A stretch of DNA of 64,000 bases. It comes from Homarus americanus (Eukaryota; Arthropoda; Malacostraca; Decapoda; Nephropidae). Below are positions 1 through 14,696 of this stretch, piece after piece. Within the stretch, counting starts at the first letter, position 1; the number at the start of each line of letters is the position of its first letter. The notes beneath the pieces are model-generated. The model saw nothing but the letters and a program-made list of their open reading frames with translations, did no database searches and was not told where the DNA came from. Both the position numbers and the translations under genes were made by a program. The stretch spans positions 5,829,339-5,893,338 of the forward strand of contig NW_024753828.1 in assembly GCF_018991925.1 (NCBI RefSeq), read 5' to 3'.

Positions 1-1699
1 CTAATAACGAGGACTCTGAAAATGAATATTTTGTTAGTTTAGTTCATAAAGTATTTGGAGGAAAGTTAGCAACTTGTATCAAGTGCCTACAGTGTAAAAC
101 TGAGTCCATACACAAAGATGTCTTTACTGATATACACTTAGCGTTCCAAGACTCTGACCGTTATAATGCTGCTAATATTATCAGACGAAATCCAGATCGT
201 CTATGTAAACAAAAGCATCAAGAGAATGCAGCTGATCTTAGCATAGAAGACTTGATCACCAGCTACCTGACCTCTGAGAGGTTGACTGGAGAGAATCAGT
301 ACGAATGTGAGAGGTGTGGGGGGAAACAGGATGCTGAGCGGTCCATTCAGATACTGGAGCCCCCAGAACACCTTATTCTTACTCAACTCAGGTTTTATTA
401 TGACACTGCCAGAGGCCAACGGCAAAAAGTATTCACCAATGTAGATTTTGGAGAGGAGCTTTTGCTGCCCATAAGGTACTCAACACAGGGCTTTTTAGAT
501 GATAACTTCACCATTGGGTCTGAGGAAGGAGGTGCAGTAGGTGTAACTGAGGTGTCTACTAGTGGTGATGAAAGCAGGAGGCCTCCTGCAGAATTTTCAA
601 AGACAAGTAAACATAGTCCACAATCAAATTGTAACCCACCAAGTGACATTAATGTTGGAGCTGGTTGTAGCACCTCTGATGATCACAGCTCACACTGTTG
701 TAAAAATGCCATCTATGGGATTCGTTCCCGGGCTAGTTTGAGTACACACAGTGAGAAAGGTGAAGAGGCATCCTGTAGTGCACATAATGAAAGTGATGTT
801 CATATCAGGTGTGTCAGTTCAGAGGCAGGATGCAGCAGCTCACAGGTCAGCTGCAGTAGTTCTCAAGTAACCTGCAGCAGTAGTTCTCAAGTAACCTGCA
901 GCAGTTCACAGATGAAATGCAGTAGTGAAAATGCACAGTCCAGCTGCAGTAATATGCAAGTCAGCAGCAGCAGTTCCCAAGCAAGCTGTAGCAGTTCACA
1001 TGATAACAGCAGCAGTTTACAAGCTACAAGTAACAGTTCACAGGCAGGCTGTAGTAATAGGCAAACTACAAACAACACCTCTCAGGAAAATTTTAGCATT
1101 TCGGAGGAACGTAGTAACATTTCAGCTGCTGGCGGTAGCAGTTGTCATAATATCAGCACCAGTTCACAAGCTGCCTCCAGCATTCCACAGGCTACCAGCA
1201 GTAGTCTGCATGACTCTAATACATGGTATAGTTCTTGGTCTAAAGACAGCTCTCACAAGGGAAGCAGCTCATACAGTAGTTCACAGCCAACCTACACTAC
1301 AGATTTTAGTTCAGTGGCTAGTTGTAGCTACACTTGTAATGACACTTCAAGGACCCATTTCATTGACACTGTGGTAGACGATTCACAATTGTCTGGTGAT
1401 GGCAGTTTACCGTGTGAAGACCAAGAATCTGGTCAGCAAAGTCCTCAGCCAAGTTGTAGTTATTATACTTCCACATCAGACCTACAAAAAGAAGTTCCTA
1501 TGCAATATCCAGCTAGCTCAGGATCATCAGATTGCATGACTCCCAAAGATGAATGTGAAGAAGAGCAAGAGGTGACATATGCACGCTATGCGCTCTACGG
1601 GGTGGTGGTGCACTCAGGCTTCTCGTCAGAAGGAGGACACTACTACTGCTATGCTCGTAACTCCTCCATTGCTTCTTTGCCCGAGTCAGCTCGAGAAAG
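1..1699 (+). CDS. USP35/38: USP35/38-like exon (5' end outside window)
   Basis: The frame is open from base 3 and the exon start is not visible. It ends in CGA GAA AG before the donor GTGTGTC (phase 2); the leftover AG joins G of the next exon to make Arg. Reading through the donor gives a false C-terminal tail stopping near 1790, which I reject. The exon carries both CxxC pairs, the LILTQLRF strand and the GHYY catalytic histidine box. Confidence 0.88.
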
Positions 1700-4600
1700 G
1701 TGTGTCTTTTTTGTGTATATTCTGTATGTAACTAGGTATGTTTCAATGCAAAACTGCATGATAAAAAGAAATATTGAGTCTTCCATCTGATTGCATGGTC
1801 ACTGTTTTTCCCAATAGAAGGAGATGTCACCTTTGTAAAACCTATTCTATCATGGGTACTGCACAGTCATCTTTCAAATTGTATTTTGCACCTCGCAATT
1901 GATTTACCTTACACTGGACTTATGCTCCTCTTTATCTTGCTCAGATGTGCTTCTTAATTAATCCATCAACAGATAAATATAACCCAACCCAACTTTCCAA
2001 ACCCAGCCTACCCTAACTCAAACTAACCTCACCCAGCCTACCCAAACCCAGCCTACCCTAACTCAAACTAACCTCACCCAACCTACCCAAACCCAGCCTA
2101 CCCTAACTCAAGCTAACCTCACCCAACCTAACCAAACTCAAACTAACCTAACCTACCCTAACATATACTATCCTAACTTAAACAAACTTAAGCCAGCCTA
2201 CCCTAACCCATACTTACATAACATAACCCAACTTAACCTAGCATAAACTAACCTAAGCTATCATAAACTTATGTAATCCTACCCAAACTAACCTAACCTA
2301 AAGTAATGTAACCCAACTTATTCCAGTCCAATCCAGTCTAACCTAACCTAATCCAGCTTAATTCAATGCAGTCTAACTAACCATAGCTGAACCCAACCCA
2401 ACTTGGCCTAATTTAACTAACCTCACTATACTGCCATTTTCCTTTATTACCACATGAATATACCTCACATTTCTGTTGTCTTCACTCTGCTAATTCTAGT
2501 AACTTGAGTGGCTATTTTGTCAGAAATTTACCATAGCTTGTTACACCTGCTGGTTTCATTAATGTTACAGATGCAGGTTCTAGCAACACATGTTAGAGTT
2601 GACACTACTAAACCCACACTACATCTTGCATTACATTCTTCACATGTTTTAGTCTCTTCCAGTGTTTTTATATATCAGTCTCCCTTACACTGACTTGCCT
2701 GTATGTGTTTCTCAGTATGTTGTGGTGTTTTACTCTTACTCACATGCTTAAAGTTTTCACAGGAGCATGATATGATACTGTGTCCATAAATAAGTACTGT
2801 AATATTACTTATTAGAAATTTAAATAGATACATTAAACAAAAACATCATTTATTCACTTGACACAATCTATTATGAGGAAAATAATAAGTATCTGAAGAT
2901 ATTCAGTTCTTATACCCACATAAAATGGAAATGTAGAAATATTGAAGAAATGTTCCTCATAACTAACATTTGCCTATCAGAAAAGCAGTTTGTACAAGTA
3001 GGTCTCCAATTTCACAGCATATAATAGAAGGATGGACCTCACCACAGATGAAAAGGCATAACCCCAACAGACCCTATTACAAAGAAAGTATGACTTAGCC
3101 AACTAAAATACACCTGACTTGATGACATCTTGGCATGCACTGAAGGTACCCTGGAAGTCATGGGTATGCTGTTCCTGCAGCTTGGAGAACTGCAAAATTT
3201 TGGATTGGCATGGTGTCACATCTATCCCTTTTTACCTGTCCAGGGTTTGTATTGTCTGCTACGAGGGGTTCAAAAAGTGTATTGCAACAAAAGTGGGAAC
3301 CCATTTACTGAACTAACAAAATATCAACAAAAGTGTTTCATTAATGACTCTAAAATGACAGTACAGAAACAGGGACTAATGCAAGTGCAGCTATAGTGAT
3401 TTCAGAAAGGTAGTTTTGTGTTTGAAAATTGTCCAGGGGGCACAACAAAATGTAGCCTTACCTAATCTAAAGTGAAATTTCTATATGATAACAGTGCACA
3501 AACACCATTATTGATCACATTCACATTACAGTACTTACAAACTCCTTAGTCATTCTATATGTGGGTAAAGCAGTCTCCTACAAATATGCATCTTGATAAG
3601 TACAGTTCATATATGTTAGAAAGCTTAATTTGTGCCCTGATTTTGAAATGCAAGACTTTCATAGATGTTCATGCAATATTTGTGGGTGTGCAGAGGAAAA
3701 ATTGGGTAGTTTTCCACTAACTGTCTTGGACACCATGCTGCATGGGAGCAGAAGCACAATCACTCACCTTTCCATCTATCCACAGTCCTTGTGCTCATAC
3801 TTAGTCACTGTGCTCTCTTGACCATCATCTAGAGCTATCACTAAAGTATTTATGAGCTGGATTAACTTATTTGGAGAATAGATTATGTTATTTATTATTG
3901 AAGGTAAATATGTTTCTACCTCTAATAGTGAAAATATCATTATATGAAAAGCTATATTGTGGGTGGGACCATGCATGTGCCTGGCCAGTGCACCATACCT
4001 CCTAATCACTTTGACTGCCATGTGCCTCCACTGCCATTTATCATTACTGTACTTCTAAAGTATTCATGTGTTGATTATACTTGTTTGGAGAATAAGTTAT
4101 GTAACTTATCTTGAAGGTTAATGTTCACATATCTTTAAAAGTATATATTTTATTTTTGTGTAAAATAATAATACTGTATCGTATGTAAGAATTTAATTAC
4201 CTGTACACTGTTTTATGATTTTGTTGCATTACTTTATTTTGCATTAAACCCCAGGTATTGCAGGAGACCACTTTGCATCTGGTACTTCAAAAGAGGATTG
4301 GATGGCTAACATTGATATACTGGTGTGTTTATTAGGTATGGTGCACTGGGTGGCTGGTACAACTTCAATGATGAGAGGGTCACCAACACCACCTTCTCCA
4401 CCATCACCAACCTTACTCGGACGTTCAGCCGTGACACCGCATATCAACTCTTTTACAAAAAGGTATGTACCATAGGTTGATATATGAATAAGTTCACTCT
4501 TTTTGTGTCTCACAGTTATGTTAAAATATGATTATTAACCCCTACCCCTCGGGCTAGGGTGCCGCTGGTCGTATCCCCCACGTGGGGTAAAGTGAGATAA

Positions 4601-5576
4601 ATCGACTTTTCCAAAGATAATTGTTTAAATTTTTAAATGATAAAACAATAAAAAAGAAGTAAGAAAAACTATATATTGACCCTCTAGAAACTTCCCTGGG
4701 ACCACGGTGGCGAGGGAGATGAGGGGAGTGTTGTTTTGACGGCTAGCTCTCGTGGTCACTATGCACTTAGCGGCCATTTTCTGCTTGCCTTTGTGTCCGG
4801 GACTTTGTTGTGGTCATTGCCATGTTCTTGTTGGTATGCATGTGACAGAGGCATAGATTCATCATTTTTTCCTTCATTTCTACATAATTGAAGCAATCAG
4901 ATATAAATTTCTGACTCTTATTTGGTGGTCAGTTAGCCATACTTTTAGATCACTATGCAGCAGCACCCTCATATGACATATTATCTGTGTACAGTATACT
5001 GTATACCGAAAATTATGAGTTGCAAAATAACCATAACATAAAATATAGCTCATAGATGGGGAATGGTTGGCAGTATCTGCTCTTGGCCAGAGAATTACAT
5101 TTGGCTCTCATTTCAAATAATTGGTTCCAGAACAGAGTCAGTTTTTGGAGCTTTCTGGATACCGGGACGCTGGATAAATGGTCCCCTACCTGTAGTTAGT
5201 TTGAAGGGGAGTTTAGATCCCTGAACCCACCATGAAACTAGAGTAAGTGATGAATGATGGCATTAGATTTTGTAAATCATTTTTTTTTTTATAGATTTTT
5301 ATTTTTATGTTTTAGCTAAGTGATCGGCTGACCCCGGATGTACCCCTGATGGAAGACTTCAAATCCATCCGTCTGGACTTGAGAGAAGCTGTCGAGAATG
5401 ATAACCTTCAGTATCGCAGTGACCAGGATCGTGAGGCACAACGTCGGAGGTACCAGGTGTCAGGTGGAGCCCACTTCACTCATGACTCTGATCATGATGA
5501 TACGCCTCCACCCGGTGGCTGTGGAGTAGGGCCAGGTGGAGGTGGATTTAACACTCCTTCTAGAGTTGTGTTTTAA
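1..5576 (+). CDS. USP35/38: USP35/USP38-type ubiquitin carboxyl-terminal hydrolase, 5' partial gene (three exons)
   Basis: The spliced frame (3-1699, 4336-4462, 5316-5576) gives about 690 residues of a C19 ubiquitin-specific protease, which hydrolyses isopeptide bonds after ubiquitin. Early residues include FGGKLATCIKC and CLQC; with YECERC (codons 300-317) they supply two CxxC pairs of the USP zinc-binding finger. LILTQLRF follows, as in vertebrate USP35/38. The His box GGHYYCYAR has its catalytic His at 1638-1640, and the second exon has W-Y-N-F-N-D, whose Asn (4367-4369) is the usual third catalytic residue. The catalytic Cys box must lie upstream of the window. Between finger and His box is an unusually long Ser/Cys/Gln-rich insert. 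Vertebrates have two paralogues, and I cannot say which this matches better; a single invertebrate co-orthologue is likely. No frame breaks were seen, so it looks functional. Confidence 0.9.
828..1300 (+). repeat. Ser/Cys/Gln-rich codon repeat inside the USP exon
   Basis: The coding frame is a degenerate run of short units such as CSSSQV and CSSSQA, built on AGC/AGT-TCA-CAG codons. The repeat is clearest at 828-1010 and decays toward 1300. It falls in the spacer between the USP finger and the His box, where vertebrate USP35/38 also have a variable, poorly ordered insert. The length stays in frame, so expansion was tolerated. No domain is recognised in it. Confidence 0.8.
1981..2430. repeat. 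CCTAA/CCCAA-type degenerate repeat in USP intron 1
   Basis: About 450 bp on this strand is made almost only of A, C and T in words such as CCTAACC, ACCCAGCC and CTAACTCA. A 45-bp higher-order unit recurs at 2001, 2046 and 2091, and the tract then decays into simpler CCTAA words. It resembles a decayed interstitial array of the arthropod telomere repeat (TTAGG)n, on the opposite strand. A true telomere is excluded because coding exons flank it. Confidence 0.8.
2431..4335. other. Remainder of USP intron 1, no gene seen
   Basis: AT-rich intron sequence. Short open frames (for example 3130-3396) show no recognised domain and no paired splice sites. The acceptor TTTATTAG directly precedes the next exon. 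Confidence 0.6.
4336..4462 (+). CDS. USP35/38: USP35/38-like exon with FND catalytic motif
   Basis: The acceptor TTTATTAG is followed by G (completing Arg) and then 42 codons including GGWYNFNDERV and DTAYQLFYKK, the conserved end of the USP catalytic domain. The donor is GTATGT. The phase agrees on both sides. Between the His box exon and this one, vertebrate homologues have extra residues, so a small skipped exon in the intron cannot be ruled out. Confidence 0.85.
4535..4612. repeat. TTAA-bordered repeat end, related copy at 54273
   Basis: The sequence starts TTAACCC, then GGGCTAGGGTGCCGC and a short CCCCACGTGGGG hairpin, followed by GATAAATCGA. A related copy begins TTAACCC at 54273 with the same order of motifs. 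A TTAA border is typical of piggyBac-type targets, but no transposase or opposite end was found, so that assignment is tentative. It lies in USP intron 2. Confidence 0.45.
5316..5576 (+). CDS. USP35/38: USP35/38-like terminal exon
   Basis: The acceptor is ATGTTTTAG, phase 0 after the previous exon. It encodes 86 residues starting LSDRLTPDVPLMEDF and ending in a Gly/Pro-rich tail before TAA at 5574-5576. This tail lies beyond the USP fold and is not conserved in my memory of vertebrate homologues. Phase and position after the KK end of the catalytic domain make it the natural last exon. Confidence 0.8.
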   Translation, partial: LSDRLTPDVPLMEDFKSIRLDLREAVENDNLQYRSDQDREAQRRRYQVSGGAHFTHDSDHDDTPPPGGCGVGPGGGGFNTPSRVVF

Positions 5577-7813
5577 GTACTTTCATGTACAGGAGGACAG
5601 AACAAAAAACCTTGATAACCAATTGTGTTCAGATTGGCAGGGTTATCTGTGAAGGTGTGAAGTGGGGTGCCCTGGGCTGCTAGTTAAGTGGCACATATAT
5701 TAAGTCCCATTTGTTTTAGAATAGGGCTTGTGTAATGGAAAAGCAACCCCAGCATCTGGGAGCTTAGGATGATGTATTGAATTAGCACTTTACAGAATGG
5801 AGAAGCTGACAGTGTTAAAAGGTGCAGTATGGCACGATAATGGTATGATAGCATCACTATGCCAACACACAGCACACCAAATTTAGAAGAGCTGCTGGTC
5901 ATCAGTTACTTCTTATTAATCTACATAGAATTAGTGAATTAGCATTTCTTAAATGTGGCAGCCCTGTTTTATAACAATTTGCTTCTCATGTTTCAAATTA
6001 AACCTCAGTTGTTGTAGTTGCAAGAAACTACTATCTCTTGATTGAGGCAGTGTGATCATGGGTTATTTAATGATGATAGTGAGGAAGTATCATTATTGTT
6101 TCTACGAGGAAAGAGGTTTCATTTTTACTACTTATGTACTTATTATTTATTTAGAATCATCATTTTATGAATATACATTTATTTGGATCCAAATTATCTG
6201 CAAGTGAATACATTAAACCTACCTTGAACATTAGGGTGTGAAGTTCACTTGTACTTTTCAAACAGTTGCAATATGGCTTGTGTTAGGTAGATTTATAGTT
6301 GTTGGTCGTGTGAGTTGTTACTCTTTATAATATGACCTGAAATGCAAAGCACCTTTGTTGACCTCACAAACGAGAAGGGTCTCAGATCTGCACAGTCAAG
6401 TTACACTTGGTAACGATCATATCTGCACTTTATATAAATATATTTTATAATTTCAAGATAATATTAGGAGATTCATTACTTATAGGATATTGTTATTGTT
6501 GTGTTGTGTACAGTATGACACGTGTTATCTCTCTCAGCTGGTGATGACTTATTAGTGATGTGACCTTTATGTATTCCTCTTGTAATATTCTTTGACAAAG
6601 TTTTTTATTTTTATATTTTTTTTAGGTTTTCTCCAAGGAATTTGATCAGACTGTCGAAGAGTCTTCCTCTGTGTGTAATCCTGTCTTGTCAAGTCATGTT
6701 TTCTCATGTATTTTCTGAACATTTTATTTTTTATATTTTATCTTTAGTATTACCTTATACAGTACTCATAATCATCCAAAATTACATTAGCAATTATTAG
6801 TTATGTATAAGTAGTTGGTTTTGGAAGGTCTAGTCAACCAAAAGAGATTACAATTACAGTACTTCATATTCACCTTTATATATGATGCTCATGGATAACC
6901 ACTAAAGTTTAACAGGTGCTCAAGGATATTGTTGCTGAGATTGTTGAAAGTTTTGAGTTCTCCTTCAAATGCTTATGGTGTTACACTCGAGGTTCATAGG
7001 TGGTACTGTATATACGGTATATGTGTGTGTGTGCATGCATGTGCATATGTGTGTGTGTGGATGCATGTGCACACACTACCCTTGACCTCTAAAATGACCC
7101 CTCAAAAGATTTTGCTTGTATTATCCACAGAGAAAAATGGGTAAAAGTTTTCAGTAAATGTATAAGTCATATAACAAGGGCTTGTGTCTTATGTTACCAA
7201 CAAGTCACACAAGTTTAAGGGAGCACTACAGTATGATCTGGTATTGCTGGTGTAGTAAGAAGAAATATACAGTACAGTACATCCAAATTTTTATGAAAAG
7301 AATAAGAGCTGCTTGCAGTAGCCACTCTTCTTGAAGTTCTTGATAATTCTGGTAATTTCTTAATATTTCTATAATATGTTGCATATACAGTACAGTAGTT
7401 CACTTTGAGTAATTATAGATGGGTGTATACATATAAATGGAACTTTTTTTTTTAATGGGCCTGATATCAGTGTACATGATGGTTGACTTACTTTTTGTAA
7501 TTTTTGAGCAAGGAAAGTTTGATCTGTATATTCAAGCATACTGTTTACTGTACAATTATTATATTTATATTTTCTCTTATGTTCCAGTGTATTCTATGGT
7601 AGATAACATCGGGTTTATGTGACAAGAGGAAAAAGTAAAGACTATTCAGGAAAAAAAGGTTATGATGTATGTACACTATACTGTACTTATGTTTAGGGAA
7701 CATACATTTTATTTACATTATTTCAGATACAGAAACTTGTAGAGCATTAAGCATTCGTGCTATGAATTAAATTTTATTGTTAGTTGAAGGAAAGGATAAA
7801 AATTTTGCCATTA
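5577..7813. other. 3' UTR/flank of the USP gene, no further gene seen
   Basis: AT-rich DNA. ATTAAA near 5997 is a possible polyadenylation signal but was not tested. A TG/CA-rich microsatellite lies at 7021-7072. Short open frames carry no recognised domain. Confidence 0.5.
7021..7072. repeat. TG/CA-rich microsatellite
   Basis: Interrupted runs of GTGTGTGT alternating with GCATGCATGTGCA. Confidence 0.75.
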
Positions 7814-8435
7814 CAGTGTAACCCCGCTTTACGCGGTCAATTGAACCCACGGAGGCCCGCATAAAGCGGGAAACGCGTAAAGTGAACAACAGAACATATG
7901 AGATCAATTGAAATAGAGACTGGGCTGACCCCCAAACTCCACTTTTTCAGACACAATATCTACGTTGTAGTAAAAATAACATCTTAATTTTATGATGGTA
8001 TGCACACACAATTAATAATTAAAAGAAATAATAATATTAGGTTTTTTAACACTTACATTAGTAGAAAAGATGGCTGGGCACACGGGGATGGAGGGTTGGT
8101 TCCGAGGCAGAGGGCAGCTTATTGGCCCTCACCTGTATCAATTGTATCACTATCCACCACAGAGGCTTGCAGGGCCTCTTTGTCAAACCCCTCAAAGTCC
8201 ATATAAGTCCATATCCTCACTATCACTATCACTGACTTGGGCCGGCTGTGGTGGGTGGCGGGTGAAGAACTCGGTAATGTTTTGATGACTGGGCGACCTT
8301 GTGCGCACCCTGCCCGTGCCGCTTCCCGCGTATATGAGTAGATGCACCGCGTAAAGTGGGAATTCCGGTTCTGGCGGGGTACCGCGTAAATGTAGAAACT
8401 CGTAAAACTGAAACGCATAAAGCGGGGTATTACTG
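7814..8435 (-). mobile_element. Non-autonomous pogo/Tigger-type element, family 1, copy A
   Basis: Inverted ends CAGTGTAACCCCGCTTTACG and, from the right, CAGTAATACCCCGCTTTATG, flanked by TA on both sides, are diagnostic of Tc1/mariner-pogo (Tigger) elements. On the minus strand around 8280-8090 an open stretch reads like the acidic C-terminal tail of a Tigger transposase (TEFFTRHPPQPA then SDSDSEDMD). The DDE core is deleted. The terminal 200 bp on each side match the elements at 54956-56104 and 60851-61569 in reverse orientation. Confidence 0.85.
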
Positions 8436-11400
8436 TACATGAAAAACCTAATATTAACTTGTAAATGATCGAACTCTTGTGACAACTTAATATTGCTGTG
8501 AAGTATATCAGAAGGTCTTTCTTTGACAAAGGTTGTGAAAATATAATGATATGGACATTTCAAGGGCTACTATGTCACAGTATTGTTTTTGGAGCCAACA
8601 TGTACAGGAGATGTTAACATTATAATATGTCAGTAAAATAGAAAATCTCCTAATGCCATGACAACTATGAATTTTTAAGTTTATCTATAATTAATGTACA
8701 AAAAATCCCCTGGGTTGTGTTATACAGTATACATATTCTCAACCCAGGTGATCTTTGTTTAGGAGGGTCATCTGAAAGACTGCCAGTTACCTTGATACTG
8801 TATTAGTGTTTTTTGGCACCATAGACACAACATCAATACCTCATGAACATAAATAGTCTCCAAAAACAGAATTGTGCCAACTTAACCCCTGACATGACTT
8901 CTTCATGGGACAAGTTGGGTTCATCTTTTATGCAGCTTTTCTGTGATAATAATGTGTCCTCAGTCCTCTGCAGTTTTTAGTCACTTCATAACCTCAATTT
9001 ATTTAGATGTAAAAATAGTTTTTCAGGCTTTGAAGTACTGTACTAAAAAAAATACATTTATTTGAATATTGTTTTTGTGCTTAATTTAATCTTTTGTGCA
9101 AGATATTCTCAGGCCTAAGTGATATATATAAATATATATATTTAGATTTTAAATAATTTTAGTGATGAATAAGATATTGTTTTACTTTTACTACTGTACT
9201 TTGATTTTATTATGCAGAGCACTTACCTCCCACACATTTCTTCCCTGAGCACAGGCAGAAAGATAGTGAGAGTGTCATGGATCACTCTCCACAATGTCCC
9301 CTTCTAAGGTCATGGAGAGCCCATCCAGCTGTTACAAGCTCTTGCCTTGCTTTAATGATAAACCACTGACTTCACACTGATTGCAGCATGGTATTGAAAA
9401 TCACAATTATTAAAATTTCATTCTTCTGACCCAAAACTTAATTATAAATGAGTGCCTGTTGCCCTGAGAGGTTCTATTACCTTCATAGTCAGGTGGATGG
9501 TACAGTGGCATTTCCTTAGTAGCTCCACACATTATGCCATGAAGTTTGAAAGCATCCTACTAACAAAAAATTAGCACACTCATCCTCATGGAATTGTAAA
9601 TATTATCTTGGACTTTGGTGATTAATGGTGCAAATATTAAGTACAGTATGGTAACTAATTTGTTCATTGCGACCACATTTTGTAGTAGTGTACAGTAGTT
9701 TAGTGTAGTGAGGGGCAAAGTGAAGCCAGAGAGAGAGAATGGAATGAAGTATACAAGATAGTTTTGTGGATTGGCCAATAGTTTTCTCAGTGCTGTAGAT
9801 CCATCTTTTATTGAAAATTCTTGATAGCTGTTTTGGTCATACAATTTGTCATTTTCCCTCGCCCACATGTACACTGAACTTGCTCAGAATATTTCTTATC
9901 TACGTATTTAATCTTTTCCTGTACATTTAGTTCATGATTCAAGGCTTATGCTTCGTCTTTGGTGTCTCCCTGACTACAGTAATTTGTTAGAATTATTTTA
10001 CACATTATTCTTATCTTGCTTTATACAGTTAATCTTTGGTCTTCACTTTATATACCGTATACTCCCTTTGAACTTAAGCTCATGTATTGTGCCTATCCTG
10101 CCCTATCCCTTCTTTACATGTTCACTGTTCTCTCACATATTCCTGCCACTTCATTAGTTTCTCATTTTACTTGTGCAAATAGTGTATGTCATGAATGTGT
10201 GGTATTTGGATACATATTATTGCATCTCTTATATTACATGACCTAGTCCAGTTTGAAGTGGATACAATGTCCTCAAATGCCAATAAATGACTAGTGCAAC
10301 TCTCTACCAGTTGAAAACCCAATGATAGTGACTGCAATACATGTTAAAGAACTCTGTATGTAGATATTTGAAATAATGTTTTACATTGAATAAAAATGAA
10401 TATTAAAAAGATGCAGATTGTTAGAATAAGGTGCTATGGGTTAGGTTAAGGTAGGTTGATAACTTATGGGCCACTTTGGTGAGGAGATAATATCAGTAGG
10501 TTAGGTTACCATTAGACAGGATTATCACAACTCCCTCAGATTTAATCAGTCATGGTGCACCATACAAAACATGTGTATAAGTATTTCCTGATAAGATGTG
10601 TGCAGCATTATTATTTTTTCCAGACTTTACATTTGCACATTTTTCTCCAGTATATTTGACTATCATTGACTTTCATGCTGCAGGTATTTTGATATTCCAC
10701 TTCTGTGCAATAATAAAAAAAAAGATGATTGAGACTTTTTACAACAGTTCATAGCAGATTGATTAATGCTAAAATGTTCATACTGTTGTCCATGGTAGAG
10801 AAGTCATTACTTGTAGGGTACTTTATGCTGCTGGTCCGCTCTTTGCCACTTGGCGAGAATGAATTGTATGGGAGACTGAGACAGAACTGTGACTCATGAA
10901 TGTCCCTTTCACTCATCACTCAAGCTTCTTGAGGGTTGAATCATTGAAGCTGTGCAAGTGTTTAAAAGAAAAATATTTTAATCATGTTGATTTTTTATGA
11001 ATCATTGTAATACTGTAAATTGATAATTTAGATAGAAGAACAATTTATGCACATAAACCTCCAAAGACAGTTATTACTTATCCCTAGATGACTCTAACTA
11101 ACTCTAGAAAGATCAGGCTTTATCTACTGTGGGCTTCTGGGGAATCAAGATAGTGGAGATAAGTGCTCTATCTATGTGCTGTAACAGTATGTGTCCCAAC
11201 ATGACTAGTCTTACAATTATAGGTGGATTCATTTACAATATTTTAAGCACATCATCACAAACAATGATGTGCTTTTATGAGTCTAAGGTCAAGGTTAGAA
11301 TTTTGGCCAAACTAGCCAAGGGGTTTACTGTGTTCATAATACATAAATAAATTTTTTAGATATAGTAAGAGTGGTTATTTGTCATCTCAACATCTAGTAG

Positions 11401-11879
11401 AGTAGGGTGGTGGTGTGTATCTCGGAACTTGATTTGTCTTGCCAAACGAATATATACTGTAATGTATTAACATACAATTACTGTACCGGTAATAGTTCCA
11501 AAACTTTTTTTTAAAATACTATCATAATGTAAAGAAACTAGAAAGAACTAAAACTTAAAGCTAATTTATTTTGTAATATTCAATTTGATTTTGTCAGTTT
11601 CATTTAGCAACTCTTCTCATGGAAAGATAATGTAGATACATACATAATTGATTTTGAATTTAGTGGATGAAAGATAATTGCAACACTTGATTATTTATGT
11701 AGGGCTGAATAGGGAGGGTTAACTCACAGCTATAATGTGGTCCCCCTCAGTAATCAATTATGAGCCAATCTGCATCATCAACCACATGGACCTGCCATCA
11801 AATATCTCAGACAGGGAAATAGGATGGATATATCTCCCCTTAGTAACCCCTGCCACCACAACGCCCAGCATGAGGGATA
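8436..11879. other. Intergenic stretch, no gene or element resolved
   Basis: AT-rich sequence with scattered TACTGTAC/ACAGTA words. An exon-like open stretch at 9217-9350 lacks a donor and any recognised domain. Short open frames such as 9560-9874 and 9948-10246 have intron-like composition. Confidence 0.5.
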
Positions 11880-11884
11880 AAGAT

Positions 11885-12375
11885 ATGCCCTTCGTCCGTC
11901 CGTCCGTCCATGCAGAAAACTTGTGCACCTAACTACAACTAACAGATTTCAGCAGAATATTGTATTTTGGAATTTTAACATAGTGTTTATTAATTAAAGA
12001 TGTGTATATTGTATTAACTTGAAGTTTGGTCAATTTATACCAAGTTATGGTCCTTTACATATTTAAACTCGCTAATACAATATATGCAAAGTTTGTGCAC
12101 TTAACTAGTCTTTCACTTTTCAACAGAGTTTAAATATAATTAAACTTTGTACACATGATAGTCGAACTGAAGATGCACATATTGTATAATCTTTAGTTTG
12201 TCACCTTTTCCCAAAGTTACAATCTCTTACAGAGTTAAGCTCATACAATTACATAATCTTTTTGTGCTTAACATGTTGTAGAACTTTGAGCAAAATTTAA
12301 TGAAACTTTGCATACATGACAGTCACCAACTGAAGCTGTACACATTGTATAGTATTGATGCTGTGTTCATTTTTT
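11885..12375. repeat. Divergent tandem repeat, about 170-bp period, led by (GTCC)n
   Basis: It opens with repeated GTCCGTCC at about 11891-11910. Three diverged modules begin near 11925, 12095 and 12267, each starting like CAC/GCTTAACTA and continuing with an AAACTTTG-CATACATGA-AGTC-AACTGAAG core and an ATATTGTAT block. The modules are too decayed to give exact edges. I do not recognise the parent element. Confidence 0.6.

Positions 12376-14696
<2,321 letters not shown>

Noticed and set aside
1700..1790. C-terminal extension of the USP exon reading to a stop near 1790
   Set aside because: It lacks the FND catalytic motif. A donor GTGTGT at 1700 and a phase-matched exon at 4336 restore the USP domain.
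1981..2430. Chromosome end (telomere)
   Set aside because: The CCTAA words are degenerate and lie in an intron between coding exons.
8119..8529. 136-residue and 123-residue minus-strand frames
   Set aside because: They cross the edge of the transposon at 8435; only the inner acidic stretch looks like transposase tail, not a gene.
9217..9350. Exon-like open stretch after ATGCAG
   Set aside because: No donor, no homology and no partner exon; it may be distal 3' flank of the USP gene.
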